Below are positions 12,301 to 23,400 of a stretch of DNA of 64,000 nucleotides, one piece after another. The stretch spans positions 3,517,557 to 3,581,556 of the forward strand of contig NC_020172.2 in assembly GCF_000224145.3 (NCBI RefSeq), written 5' to 3'. Positions within the stretch are counted from its first letter, which is position 1. Every line of letters begins with the position of its first letter. The notes below the pieces were generated by a model. The model was not told the DNA's origin, ran no database searches, and was given only the letters and a program-made list of their open reading frames with translations. The DNA comes from Ciona intestinalis (lineage: Eukaryota; Chordata; Ascidiacea; Phlebobranchia; Cionidae). A program made the position numbers and the translations under genes.

Positions 12301-14111
12301 ATGGGTGTTCCGTTTCATACACCTCGTGCCAGCTTACGAGTTACCATGTATGTTACTTTGTAGGTAATTATTTTTTCATGTTTTAATTTGCCAAAAATAC
12401 CCAGGTAGTTACTGGGACTAAATTTTAGTTACTTTTCTGCCATTAAAAAACACGCAACAAAAAAGCAAATACCTCTCTATGGTGGTCGTTGATGCTCTGA
12501 CACACTTGTACACCACAAGCAATGAATGCTGTTCGTATACAATGAGTGATGCATGGAGGGGGGGTGAACCAAACCTTGGGTGGTGGAGTTCCCTGTATAG
12601 AAACAATTCCAGTTAGATTTCCTACTTTCCTAGTAAACAATACCATTAGGAAACACATTTATCGCCAATTTTTTTAGAAAGTAGAAAAGTCAGGGATATT
12701 TAGACAAGCAGTCTTTTAATACAAATGTGATGCCATGGTTACAGATTATTGCAGAGCAAAAATTTCAGGGAAGGCCTGCCTACCATGCAACCCCAGTTTT
12801 GGTGCATATGGCCATTACGCAATGACAAATACTATAATTATAAACAGAAACTTGAAAGGGCTGGCTTTATTTACAAGAATTTTGGTAGCTGGCACCTAAA
12901 ATTGCCTCACCCTCTTATAAGTATGGTTTATGATTTTTCGGATATTTTCTTTCAGTTTGTTTTGGTTTTTGGTCCATTCTGTAATTCTCTGCTTTTCCAA
13001 TGCTCCGTTGAAAAATATGGTGAATTCTGCAACAGCATAATAGTCAAGCAGTGCATGGCACAGTGACTTTAGAATGCAAAATACAAGTTGAGAATTGAAT
13101 ACAGTTAGCCCCTATGTCGATTTTAGGTAAAAAAAGTCAGAAAGTTTTACACCTTAACCATAGGTGCGGATTTGGTGCTGTTATGATTATCGGTATTGAC
13201 ATATTTTAACGAACATAAACAAAGTTTGTGCGCAGTAATAACGACATCCTCTTTTGGTCGAAAGTAATTCCTTACGCATTATTAGTCTAGAAAAAATCAA
13301 AGGTATGCCGGGCAACCTTGCAACCCCGTAACTTTACGCCAGTGAACTGCCCACCCTGCCACGCCAGGTTCGGTGCCTTTTTGGATGTCAAAATTTTTTG
13401 ATTCAACATAAAACTGAAATAGCACTGACCTATGTTAGATCTTTCAGCAGCCATACAAAAGCATTTTATGAAGTGATACATCTGGTTCCATTGTCCACCA
13501 CACACCCAGTCAGTATAGGATCCTCCATATAGACGATGCAAGCAACTTTCAGCATCAATTACCTTTAAAATAATAAGAAATCAAATCAATAAGCAAAAAC
13601 ACACACATATATATATATATATAAATAATATATATAGAAGGGTGGGAGAAGATGGGACTCCTATTTATTCTATTTTCTTATCCCACTTGGTAAACAAAAC
13701 CATTCAAAGAATTATAAACAATATCATAGAAAAATTATAATATGTAAATAATTATATTTATATTGTATTACTTCTGCTACCAGGCATATAGTAAATAATC
13801 CTTTAGCGGCTCATCTGGAATAAAAACATTAGTATATTTCTGATATGACTAAATACATTCAGAAAAAAATAAAAATATGCACGTAATATACAAATGTTCA
13901 CAGTCTGCATGCAAATTATATTTACAAAAACAGTGTTGGTCGCACAGTTACATACATACTCGCATACACTTACCAAATACAAAGTTTCAATATGATTAAA
14001 AGCATTTCTTCCATTGATTTGTTTCCGCCAAGCAGAGTGCCCGAGGTCCACATTCAAACAAGCATTTGGGCAAAATTTTTCAATAAATTCTTGCAGGTCA
14101 TGTGCTCCCAT
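6366..14111 (-). CDS. FAM120A: FAM120A/B/C orthologue (constitutive coactivator of PPARG-like; XPG-fold protein)
   Basis: RNA-associated scaffold and coactivator family with a catalytically degenerate XPG/FEN-like N-terminus. Minus-strand exons in order: 14111-13974 (start MGAHDLQEFIEKFCP), 13562-13430 (ESCLHRLYGGSYTDW), 13026-12911 (FFNGALEK), 12592-12473 (GTPPPKVWFTPP), 12214-11918 (FPLLVTLLGNHIL), 11013-10906 (VLPEVSKIVPAVADYI), 10730-10589, 10099-9987 and 9654-9547 (acidic, Ser-rich linker), 9105-8926 (VTPPLPKLP), 8632-8492 (PIRQHIYGILFS), 8080-7985 (VRPIIIKEW), 7457-7303 (VDKNRRMRAFLSCLHSDTP), 7032-6904, 6555-6366 (MFMRGVDMVLFANSACG and PWMYFDG). All joints agree in phase, giving about 722 residues collinear with vertebrate FAM120A. 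The last exon ends before LCDGK at a GC-type donor (AAG|gcaagt); the vertebrate Arg/Gly-rich C-terminus is not found. Vertebrate A, B and C paralogues cannot be told apart from this. Confidence 0.93.
7486..7605 (+). mobile_element. SINE head, 3'-truncated
   Basis: A well-kept tRNA-like head (cgccgtagcaaagtggttag, aatgggttcaaggc) 28 bases from a FAM120 exon. Confidence 0.8.
8705..8920 (+). mobile_element. SINE, head lost
   Basis: Middle and tail; ends next to the FAM120 exon at 8926. Confidence 0.75.
9140..9332 (-). mobile_element. MITE, FAM120 intron
   Basis: Reverse copy with both ends present. Confidence 0.85.
9405..9500 (+). mobile_element. SINE tail
   Basis: Short, diverged. Confidence 0.6.
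9714..9782 (+). mobile_element. SINE tail fragment
   Basis: Internally deleted. Confidence 0.5.
10312..10580 (+). mobile_element. SINE, head lost
   Basis: The tail block appears twice (near 10430 and 10470); ends 9 bases from a FAM120 exon. Confidence 0.7.
12236..12400 (-). mobile_element. SINE tail, reverse
   Basis: gaatgaatgtagcttgcttt through cctcgtgccagcttacgagt. Confidence 0.8.
13632..13730 (-). mobile_element. MITE, truncated
   Basis: Left half only, following an (AT)n run. Confidence 0.7.
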
Positions 14112-14136
14112 GGTTTATAAAGCAATGCAGCGGCTG
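14112..14136 (-). promoter_or_regulatory. 3' splice acceptor 24 nt before the FAM120 start
   Basis: On the minus strand ttttatttctgccag precedes the FAM120 ATG by 24 bases. It is a good acceptor with no coding exon to its 5' side. It may end a 5' UTR intron or accept a spliced leader; tunicates of this type trans-splice many mRNAs. Confidence 0.4.
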
Positions 14137-14281
14137 GCAGAAATAAAATTAAACCATATCGAACTCCTCACACCTACAGTAAAAGAAATTGGCCATTGCC
14201 TTTAAGATTTTTTCCGGATAACTTTTTTGCCAAGCAAATTTTCCGTAAATGTAATAAATAGGTATTAAAAAGGTAAATATA

Positions 14282-14566
14282 TTATAAGCACCATAGCTGA
14301 GAGGGGGAAAGTATTTGCACCCAAACCCAAAGGTACCCGGTTTGATGCTTGATGCTGCTACCATTATGGGTGTATGTACTTAGGCAAGATACAATTTCCC
14401 CAAACAAGTGGTCCTATCGATTGTCTAAATTGTCAGCAAAAAAACAATCACTCACAAAGTTACATATGTGTAACTCGTAAGCAGGCACAAGGTGTATGAA
14501 ACAAGTCACTAGCACTATTAAGACTGTTGCTGTGCAAGAATAAATAAGTTTCATTCATAAACCAAT
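14282..14566 (+). mobile_element. SINE between EEF1AKMT4 and FAM120
   Basis: Diverged head, middle and tail all present. Confidence 0.7.
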
Positions 14567-14685
14567 CTATAAAAACAACATTTCATTTAACAGGTTTTAT
14601 CAATAAAAAGCACTTAAAATTTAAAACTGTATAATTGCAATGCCAAATGAATGCAATTTTTTGTGAAGCAAAAATAATAACAGTA

Positions 14686-15435
14686 TCATATTTGAATGTT
14701 AGATAAAAAGTCACCATTTGTGTCTTCTTCAAAAAATTCATTGGGAATATCATTAATTTTAGGGTTTAGAAAATCATTTCTAGATTTTATATTAACTATT
14801 TCTAACTGTTTATCTGAATCTGACAGTTGTTTCCCTTTTTCCATAACATAAACAAAATACTGCAGGCACCCGCCCTCCCCAATAGAAAATGTTTGTACAT
14901 TCCAACCAAAAATGCTTCTCACGTACAGTTTTTTCCGAAAAAGCGGTTGCGCGAAAGTGATAGATACAAACCGGCCTCCGTTCACCAAAACTCTCGAAAC
15001 ATTCGTCAAAACTACTTCAATTGCATCGAATGCCTTTTCACAAAGGTGTCCAAACCCACTTTGATCTGTTAAAATAGCATCTAATGTCCCTTTGTCTATA
15101 ACAAGGTCAAAACTCGCATCCCCAAACTTAAGATCCATTATATCCATAACCAGCCATTTCATTTCCGCCAAATCTTTACACTTTGCTTCCATTTTTTCGA
15201 TACAAATATGCGAATAATCGATATTTACAATGTTCCTATAGCCATCTTTATACAAATGTTCACTAAATGGGCTATTTCCGCAGCCTAGCATTAAAATCCT
15301 ATCTTGTGTATTCATGTGATTTTTTAAGACACTTTTAAAGTCGTCATAGCCTTTAAACCAGTCATAAGACTCTTCAGTTTCATAGCGTTCATCCCAATAC
15401 TCTTTTTCCTTATACTGAGTGTTCTTTTTGGCCAT
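14686..15435 (-). CDS. EEF1AKMT4: EEF1AKMT4, eEF1A lysine methyltransferase 4
   Basis: Single-exon gene for a 249-residue class I SAM-dependent methyltransferase. The human orthologue methylates a lysine of translation factor eEF1A in the cytosol. Seen in order: an N-terminal YWDERY motif and DWF (residues 14-26); SAM motif I MLGCGNSPFSEHLY (about 49-62); the acidic post-motif NIDYS; MDIMDLKFGDASFDLVIDKG (about 97-116), containing the DxxxDKGTLDA signature of this METTL13-related family; and VLVNGGRFVSITFAQP. The C-terminal DFLSNIQI matches the vertebrate ending almost exactly, so both ends are probably correct. It lies 574 bases upstream of FAM120 on the same strand, so the two could be co-transcribed. 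No introns or breaks are seen. Confidence 0.96.
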   Translation of the reverse strand: MAKKNTQYKEKEYWDERYETEESYDWFKGYDDFKSVLKNHMNTQDRILMLGCGNSPFSEHLYKDGYRNIVNIDYSHICIEKMEAKCKDLAEMKWLVMDIMDLKFGDASFDLVIDKGTLDAILTDQSGFGHLCEKAFDAIEVVLTNVSRVLVNGGRFVSITFAQPLFRKKLYVRSIFGWNVQTFSIGEGGCLQYFVYVMEKGKQLSDSDKQLEIVNIKSRNDFLNPKINDIPNEFFEEDTNGDFLSNIQI

Positions 15436-15859
15436 TGCAAGATTGATTTTTCACTTTTGTCTGCAGACCAAATAAAATACCTCTGCAGTATAAAAGACAG
15501 GTTTAAAAAAATAGTCCAGTCTGCAGATAATGGCAGGTGTACGGGCGATTTTGTTTACAAACTTTTGGTTCTGCATGTCATAATTTGTCCTATGCACGCC
15601 AAATAATTAAACAATGAACCAAATCTGTATTAAATTATGTAGAAAATCCCAATGTGATTGAAAATGTATGTGCTTTGCACGTCGATGTTTAATGATAGCA
15701 CACCAAAAATAACTGTCTTGGAGGGACGAGATCTCGTCAGGAAATGCCATATTCTGCAGACTGACCAATAGTATTGCATGGATACCATTAGCACACTGTA
15801 AATAGCATACAGCACAATTTAACTTAATTATCTTCATATAAGAAGCAATGACAAACTTT

Positions 15860-16000
15860 GTAAGTGTTCTGTTTCATAAGAGTTTTGCCCTCTTAGAGCT
15901 ACCATGCACTATTGTGTAACTTTGTGGGTTATTATTTTGTTTTAGAATTTTATTATGTATGACTGACAATTTAGACAACCGGTAAAGGTCCATTTGTTTG
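15860..16000 (-). mobile_element. SINE piece, reverse
   Basis: Tail and middle, diverged. Confidence 0.6.
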
Positions 16001-16851
16001 GAGAAAAACTTTTTCCCTAATATACAGTTGCATTATTGCTTACATAAGTTGCATACGTTTAGATACAAGTAAAGTAATATAGGTTGGCATTTTACTTGCA
16101 GCTTTCCTAAAACAACTTTACACGCACGTAAACCACTAAATTATACAGAAAAAGTTGTGTTTTATAACAGTGGCAAAAATCAGTCTTAAAGGCCAGACCT
16201 CACAAGCATGAATCTTAATTGCTTTTACACGATAGCGAAAAACGTGCAACTCATTTGGCAATGCCGCAATGAGCGATGACGAAAACAGTAAAAGGGGAAG
16301 CCCCATGCCAAATTTCAGCTTGTGTTTTCTGTAAACCCAAGGGGCCTGAACAACTATATCGTTGCTGCTTATATTAACGGGTACGCTTTGATGGAATTTT
16401 TGGAAAAATCACTAACGTAGTAATATAATGCGTAATATTTCGAGTACACTTGAAAGTTTGTGGCTGGAATAGCCGTTGAAAGAATAGGCCTGGCTAAAAT
16501 ACGCCTCCAGGGCAAAGAACCTGTTACGTACGTAGAGATAAAGTATTGTGATTTAACCTTTGTGCTACTACAATAATAAAAACTTCATGAATTTGACAGT
16601 TTTAAATTAATCACAACTTCCGGTTCGCTTAAACGTTCTACTTTTACTTATTTGCCCAAGCATGCTATGCTATTTCTGAAAGATCATTTCGCATGATTGT
16701 TCATTTTCCATGATTTATGGCTGAATGCATCAGACACTTCGCATTGGTTGGGGAAACTGTTTACTGCGCGTATGTAACTAACTCAAATGCTTTACGGCGT
16801 ATTTACTTTACCAGTCGGTAACTGACACACCTGCAGTAGTTTAGTCAGTCA

Positions 16852-16866
16852 GATTTATCTCCTACA
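16852..16866 (+). promoter_or_regulatory. 3' splice acceptor 20 nt before the DFPase start
   Basis: Pyrimidine-rich agatttatctcctacag lies 20 bases before the ATG at 16887. It suggests a 5' UTR intron or a spliced-leader acceptor. Confidence 0.4.
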
Positions 16867-16886
16867 GAACAAAATTTATCTCTGCG

Positions 16887-19204
16887 ATGGCAAAGACTAT
16901 TGAGCCTAAGTTTAAAATGGTAACTAAAGATATAGATGGTTCAGAAGGACCAGTCTTTGACACGAAGGGCAGATTTTATGCAGTAGCGCCTATGGAATCT
17001 GCAGACGATAACAGGTAATTATAAACTGCGGAAGTAATGTAAATTTGACACAATAATACCAAAGTATTACACCAGGGAAACGGGACAGTTTTTGGACGGC
17101 ATAGCAGGGAAACTGTACAGTGTGAATTTAAACACTGGAGAAAAACAAGTCGTTTGTACACCGCAATTCAACGGCTATGGTGGGAGACCGGCAGGTTGTC
17201 AATCTGATAAAGAGGATAATATTTGGATAGCTGATATGCGGTTAGGGCTGTTGAAATACGACGGAAAGGGGAATTGCAAGCAGGTACGATAAATGATATA
17301 GTGCTGTGGAGTAAGAAGGGTTATCTTTAGTACATAATATCCAAGTATCTGATCGCTTTTTGAACAATTAACAACCGTCTTTGGGAGTCGTAAGAATACG
17401 GTTTTATAATTCTTTGAATGTTGTTTGTTTACAACCAAATGAGACGAGGAAATGAAATTTAAAGATGTCCCATTTCCCCCACCCTATTATATAGTGCAGT
17501 AGAGTACGATGGGACATGTTTTGATTCTTATTTCTTGTCCCATTGAGTAGAAAGAAGAATATTATAAAATAGCGTTGGCAGTTGTTAAAAACATGATCTA
17601 CATTTTACACAGTACTATACAATATAAACGCCTGTGTTTTATTTGTTATAACTCATTTATTTTAGTTTAGTGTTGTGGACACGGATGGCAATCCATTAAA
17701 CGGTGCGAACGACTTGGTTTTCGACGATGACGGAAATCTTTGGTTCACGGGACCTGGCAGTCCAGTTGCCCCGTCTGTGGAGGACAGAACAACTATATTT
17801 GCAGTAAGGGAGTTAATAAGTTATAAACGACCGTTTGAAACTTATATAGTACGGTGGGGGGGGGAAGATAGAACAGCTTTTCATTCTATTTTATCGTCCC
17901 ATTTGGTAGTAAACAAAGAACATTCAAAGAATTATAAGACTGTATCCCTATACGACCCCCATAGACCGTTGTTGATCGTTTAAAACACAATCAGGATATT
18001 TCGATATCATGTGCTAAAGGTGTCTTCCTCCACCCTACTATATCCCTGCTCAAAAGGGGACATGTATAGCAGTAAAATGTCTGTGTGGTTGTATGTGCAG
18101 ATTTTTTTATTGAACGCAGGAACATTACAGTTATGTGTGTGTACAGAGTAAACATCATATACATAGTAAAGTAGTTCCACCCATTCCTTTACTGTCAAAT
18201 TATTCTTGGACACAAAATTCGGTGCAATAATATAGTATAGGGTGGGATAAGATGGGACACCTTTTTATTTTATTTTCTCGTCCCATTTGGTAGTAAACAA
18301 AGAACATTCACAAAATTATATAATCGTATCTTCACGACTCCCACAGACGGTTGTGCAATATATTTAGATATTATGTAATAAAGGTATTCCGTCTTCCCCA
18401 GTCCAACTACATTTTCTTTTTGCCAGGAACCTACTGGTAGAATTTACTGCCTTCCAAAGGGCAGCGAGGTACCGATAAAAGTGGACGACAACTTCCGGTT
18501 CTGTAATGGCATTGCTGTTACCGGTAAATTGCTACTCGTTGCTGAGACGATGACGAAGCAAATAATCGCTTATGACGTCACAGGGCCTGGTAACGTGACC
18601 AACCGTAGAATCTGGTCCAAGGTGCCGAAAGGTAAAGAGGGTGTGATGTTGAAGGCATTGTGAATGAATGCAACTTATTTATTCTTACGAGGCGGGGCAA
18701 CGGAAAGCGTTATAACCTGGGTGTTTTGTTTCACACATTTTGTTGGACAGTTTTCGCTGATTGTCTTACGCAGGAGCACATATGCCTACAATGGTACTAA
18801 CGGCGAGCATTTAAAAAACAACAACAACAAAAGAACGGCAAGCTTTAAACCCGTAACCTCTTGACTAAAGGCGCTAACCACGGTTTAAACTTCTAACTAT
18901 TATGCCCAGATACCAACTATTTATACTGTATGTTACAGGGGCAGAACAAGGGGGACCTGATGGAATGGATTTCGATGAAAGAGGGTGCCTACTCGTGGCC
19001 AACCATGGAGGATCTCACATTGAAGTTTACCCGCCAGAGGGCGGAGACGAGCCTATTATTCGAGTCCGCTGTCCCTTCAAAACGCCGAGCAACGTACATT
19101 TTGCACAAAACTCAAACGTTTGTTACGTCACCGAGCATGACACTAATGGCGTCTGGGCCTTTGAGTGGGACTGCAAAGGCGCTCTAATGTACTGTGACAA
19201 ATAG
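16887..19204 (+). CDS. DFPase-like calcium-dependent phosphotriesterase/lactonase (SMP-30/gluconolactonase fold)
   Basis: Six-bladed beta-propeller hydrolase. The squid family member hydrolyses P-F bonds of organophosphates; the natural substrate is unsettled and may be a lactone. Exons 16887-17014, 17076-17283, 17666-17803, 18427-18631 and 18939-19204 join in phase to 314 residues, the same length as squid DFPase. Motifs matching squid active-site regions: SEGPVFD (calcium Glu), NGYGGRPAGCQ, ADMRLGLL, GANDLVFDDDGNLW (calcium Asn), FCNGIAV (calcium Asn), GGPDGMDFDE (calcium Asp), LLVANHGGSHIEV, and VTEHDTNGVWAFEW (catalytic-site His). All expected calcium and active-site positions are present, so it looks functional. 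No signal peptide, so probably cytosolic. Introns 2 to 4 carry MITEs or SINE-like pieces. Confidence 0.93.
17297..17493 (+). mobile_element. MITE, DFPase intron 2
   Basis: Forward copy, 13 bases after the exon 2 donor, directly abutting a second copy. Confidence 0.85.
17494..17622 (-). mobile_element. MITE, decayed
   Basis: Shortened reverse copy placed end to end with the one before it. Confidence 0.6.
17848..18043 (-). mobile_element. MITE, DFPase intron 3
   Basis: Reverse copy with both ends flanked by TATA. Confidence 0.85.
18235..18412 (-). mobile_element. MITE, DFPase intron 3
   Basis: Second reverse copy in the same intron, ending 14 bases before the exon 4 acceptor AG. Confidence 0.8.
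18660..18760 (-). mobile_element. SINE tail, reverse
   Basis: tgaatgaatgcaacttattt and gcggggcaacgg identify it, in DFPase intron 4. Confidence 0.55.
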
Positions 19205-19799
19205 GACCGGTAATTGCGTCATTAAAACAGTGTATTTCAAATACTTCTAAATTTTACACAAGCTGAGTCGATGCGGAACGTTTTAAGATTCTGTAACTTC
19301 TCCTATAGTGTAAAATAGTCTTTTAGATTCTCTGGTATACAAAAAACCATTGAAGTCTTTGCCAAATAGCAGGTGAAACGTTAGAATAAAACATATAAAA
19401 ATGTATAGTTGTCTGATTGAAATTATGCTGTTTTGGTTTAGATTCAAAATTAAATCGGCCAATACAAAAAGAATATTGTTTAAACAGTTAAAACGCATTT
19501 TATCGAACAATATCAAATACGCACACAAGGTTTTATCCCCTTGATCAATCATGCAGTACAAGAGAAACCGCTATAGAATACTGAGTTCAACGCTCAACAT
19601 AGTCTAAGGGGTTCAATATACATTCTACGCGCAAAGAGCGAGTTTATTTACGGCCGCAGGAGTGGCTCTTAGCGTCGCGGCAAATTCCTTTGCATTGCAG
19701 CGAATCTTGATAATTCTTTACCTGGAATTGGTTTCCACCACTGTTACAAAAGACGGTATCTCATACATAATGATTTAGCACGAGTGAGGAAATATTAAC

Positions 19800-20010
19800 C
19801 GCTACGTTACAGATTAAGCTGGTTAAAGGTGTTAGAGTTTGGTAGTTAGGAGTATTAGTTAAGGATATAGGGGGTAGTATTAAGGGGTAAGCGGTTATAT
19901 AGGTTAGTCGTTAGTATGTGACACTGGTAAAGAATCCTCTGGTTCGTTACAGATTAGGCTGGTGGAAAGTGTTATAGGTTGGTAGTTATAGGGGGTAGGG
20001 GGCAGTGGTT
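19800..20010. repeat. imperfect direct duplication, unit about 135 bp
   Basis: The core cgttacagattaggctggt-like sequence followed by gtgttagagtttggtagtta recurs about 137 bases later, with G/T-rich filler full of ggtagt. Two copies only. Confidence 0.5.
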
Positions 20011-20018
20011 ACATAGTA

Positions 20019-20212
20019 GGGTGGAAGAGAATGGGACACCTTTATCACATAATATCCAAATATCCTGGTCGTGTTTTAAACAATTAACAACGGTCTATAG
20101 AGTCGTGTGGATAGGGTTTTATGATCCTTTGAATGTTCTTTGTTTACTGTCAAATGGGTCGAAAAAATAGAATGAAAAGTGTCCCATATTCCCCCACCCT
20201 ACTATAAAGAAA
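20019..20212 (+). mobile_element. MITE
   Basis: Well-kept forward copy. Confidence 0.85.
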
Positions 20213-20338
20213 CTGTAAAACAGAGATGTGTAATTATAGCCCAATGTTCTAAAAGAGCGTTGTTAATTGTTGAAAACAAGATCAGGAAATATGGAATATA
20301 GGTAATAACGGTATCCCATCTTTCCCCACTGTACTATG
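20213..20338 (-). mobile_element. MITE, decayed
   Basis: Right part of a reverse copy of the GGGGTAAGATGG-ended subtype. Confidence 0.55.
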
Positions 20339-20428
20339 TGTTTGACGGACCCACAGCATAAAATGTACTTATTTCCGCCAATGATTAAACTTTTCTATCT
20401 AGTTTAACATTAGGTTGGCTAGATCGTT

Positions 20429-23400
20429 ATGGCTGTAACAACAATGGAAACGTTCTCAATTGGCGATTACGTAGTTTTTGCCACGATGTTGGCTGTTTCT
20501 ACAATCATTGGATTATACTTTGCAATTCGGGATCGTCGAAAGAAAAACACCGAAGAATATTTACTTGCCGGAAGGTGGGGTATATAGCTATACTATTGGT
20601 TTAGCAGCACACACCCTTGGTTATTTATACATTAGTGTATATAGCATGGTAGGGTGTGGGAAAATGGGCGTTAAAATTAATTTAAACCTTTTTTATTACA
20701 GTTAATACCGACTTTTACTTAAAAACAAAATATTAAACCTTTTTTTTATAAATAAGGTCGATGAATCCTATTCCTGTGGCGTTTTCACTTTCAGTAAGCT
20801 TTATGTCCGCCGTGACAGTTCTTGGCACACCGGTTGAAGTATATAGGTTTGGTACAATGTATGCTTGGTAAGTATGCATGGCTTATTTTACGAATAGTAG
20901 GCTACTGTGGAGTAGGACGGTATACTGCTTAGTTAGCACCTAAATTCGATATTTTCCGAATATGTTTACACAATAGGGGTACGGGTATTTTTCTTCTTTA
21001 AATTGCCTTTGTTTACTACTAAATGGGACAAGAAAATGTAAATGAAACATGTCCTATCTTACCCCACGCTATAAAATACTAATTATGCGGGAATACTTTC
21101 TAGGCTTATTCTTGGAATGCTGATCGCATTGATTGTCACCTCAGAAGTGTATATTCCTGTGTTTTACAACATGGGGCTTACTACCGTATACGAGGTATGC
21201 TGTATGATGTGATGCTTAAGGATTATTTATACCGTTCAACTAAATAAACCGTTTTCAGTATCTTGAAAAAAGGTTCAACAGAGCCGTGCGCCTCACCGCG
21301 ACTTTCTTGTTCATGGTCCAGACAATACTGTACGGTGGGGTCGTCATTTATGCTCCGTCTCTTGCTCTAAGTAGTGGTAGGTGGCAACATTAAGGCTGGT
21401 AACGTTTTTTTTAATTGAACACGTTGTATACTTCATTCAAGTACCATTACTTGATAAATTACATATGGTTACCAACATAGGCGTACATATGTCATTGATA
21501 ACTCGTAAGCGGGTACGAGTTGTATGAAACAGAACACGCGTGTTATCACGACTGTCGTTTTTTAACCAGCACGCGAGGATAAATAATAAACATATTTTAC
21601 AGTAACTGGTTTTAACTTGTGGGCATCTGTCGTATCAACTGGAGCCGTGTGCATCTTATACAGCTGTTTGGTACGTATATGTGAATACGTTTAATTTTGC
21701 TTCTTGTTTTAAAACACGATGTAGGATCTCACTCACGTAAAATAGAATAAACCATCAAAAATATAGGTCACCAGTTGGAAAACTTGGTGTAAGTGCATTT
21801 AAAATGAACCTATTTTCACAAGGGTGGATTGAAAGGCGTAATATGGACAGATGCATTACAAGCCGTGGTAATGTTGGTCGGATTTATTTCCATTCTTATC
21901 CAAGGATCCATTAAGCTCGGTGGATTTTCAAACGCTTGGAATCTTAGTAAGATGGGTGGGAGAATAGAATTCGGAAAGTATGTGTTACATTATATACGTG
22001 ATCCGTGTATTACTTATTTTAGCATATAGCAGTTTGCTAAAATATTTGAATAGATGTGAACTATGATTCTACTAAATATTTTTTATGATGTTTCCAACAT
22101 CTGGAACCGCCCATTTTAGCATACAGTAATTTGGCAAATTATCGACAAAAAAACAAACAGAATGTCTGCTATAGCATTATCATCAATATAAAAGTTGTTT
22201 TATTCTATCTTATATATACTACTACTATAGTCACGATTTAATCTTTTGTACTCCAACATTATATAGTAGGGTGGGAGAAGTTGGGACACATTTTAACTCT
22301 ATTTTCTCGTCTAATGTGGTAGTAAACAAGGAACTTTCAAAGAATTATAAAACTATATGCTCAAGACTCCTATAGACCGTTGTTAACTGTTTAAAACTCG
22401 ATTAGGATATTCGGATATTATGCGCCGAAGGTGTCCCATCTTCCCCCACCCTACTATATGATTAATTAAAACTCCTTACACTCATATAATTACCAATTTA
22501 TTTCCTGTTTAAATATTTTTGATTTTCTTTCAGCTTCGATACGGACCCAAGAGTTCGACACAGCTTTTGGTCAATGAATGTTGGATCTACCATAACTATA
22601 CTTGGACTTTACGCAGTAAATCAGTCTCAAGTTCAACGCTATTTATCATGTAGATCTACAAAAGACGCAAAAAAGTTAGCTTAGTACTCGTATAGTAGGG
22701 TTGGGGAAGATGGGACAGATTCTCAATCTATTTTTTGTTCCATTTGGTAGTAAACAAAGAATATTCAGAAGATTATAAAACTGTATCCTTACGAATTCCA
22801 GCATAGTATGTTGTTAATTGTTTAAAACACAATCAGGATATTATGTGCTACAGGTGCCCTGTCTTTCTCCGACTTGCTATATTAATTTGCAAGCACTAAT
22901 AATTTTGGTCTACAGAGCTGCCCTTTTAAATTGGATAGGCTTGTTGTTACTCAACGGTCTTGCAATCATGACTGGCATTGTTCTTTATGCTTACTACAAA
23001 GATTGTGACCCTTTGACTACAGGACAAGTTCAAAATAAAGACGCGGTAAGAAGCTATAGATATATATAGTTTATAACGTGGTTTGGTCCGGGAAGAAGCT
23101 TTAACGGCTAGCCTATGTTTTAGGAACTAATAGTATCCTATATCTTAATTCGCAGTATTACATTATGTTTATTACCAAATGCAGCTTCTACCAGCTATGG
23201 TTCTTGAAATATTCAAAGACAATCCAGGTATGCCTGGTGTTTTCCTTTCAAGCGTATTCTCTGGAAGCCTCAGGTAAAATGGCATGAACTTAATTTAAAG
23301 ATATTACATAGCATATCTTTCAGCACCGTCTCTACCGCAATCACTGCACTGGCAAGCGTCACCGTCCATGACTTTCTAAAACCGATATTTCCCTGGTCGG

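Larger units (their letters stand above)
15436..16886. other. divergent intergenic region
   Basis: Separates the minus-strand EEF1AKMT4 from the plus-strand DFPase gene, so it should contain both promoters. It holds a reverse SINE piece (15860-16000). The rest, including a non-repetitive block at 16160-16800, shows no ORF or RNA gene that I can support. Confidence 0.5.
19205..20428. other. intergenic between DFPase and SLC5A genes
   Basis: Contains a possible polyadenylation signal for DFPase (AATAAA near 19383), an imperfect direct duplication (about 19800-20010), one full MITE (20019-20212) and a decayed one (20213-20338). No other gene is seen. Confidence 0.5.

Noticed and set aside
14827-15072. 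Plus-strand ORF inside EEF1AKMT4
   Set aside because: Antisense shadow of the methyltransferase.
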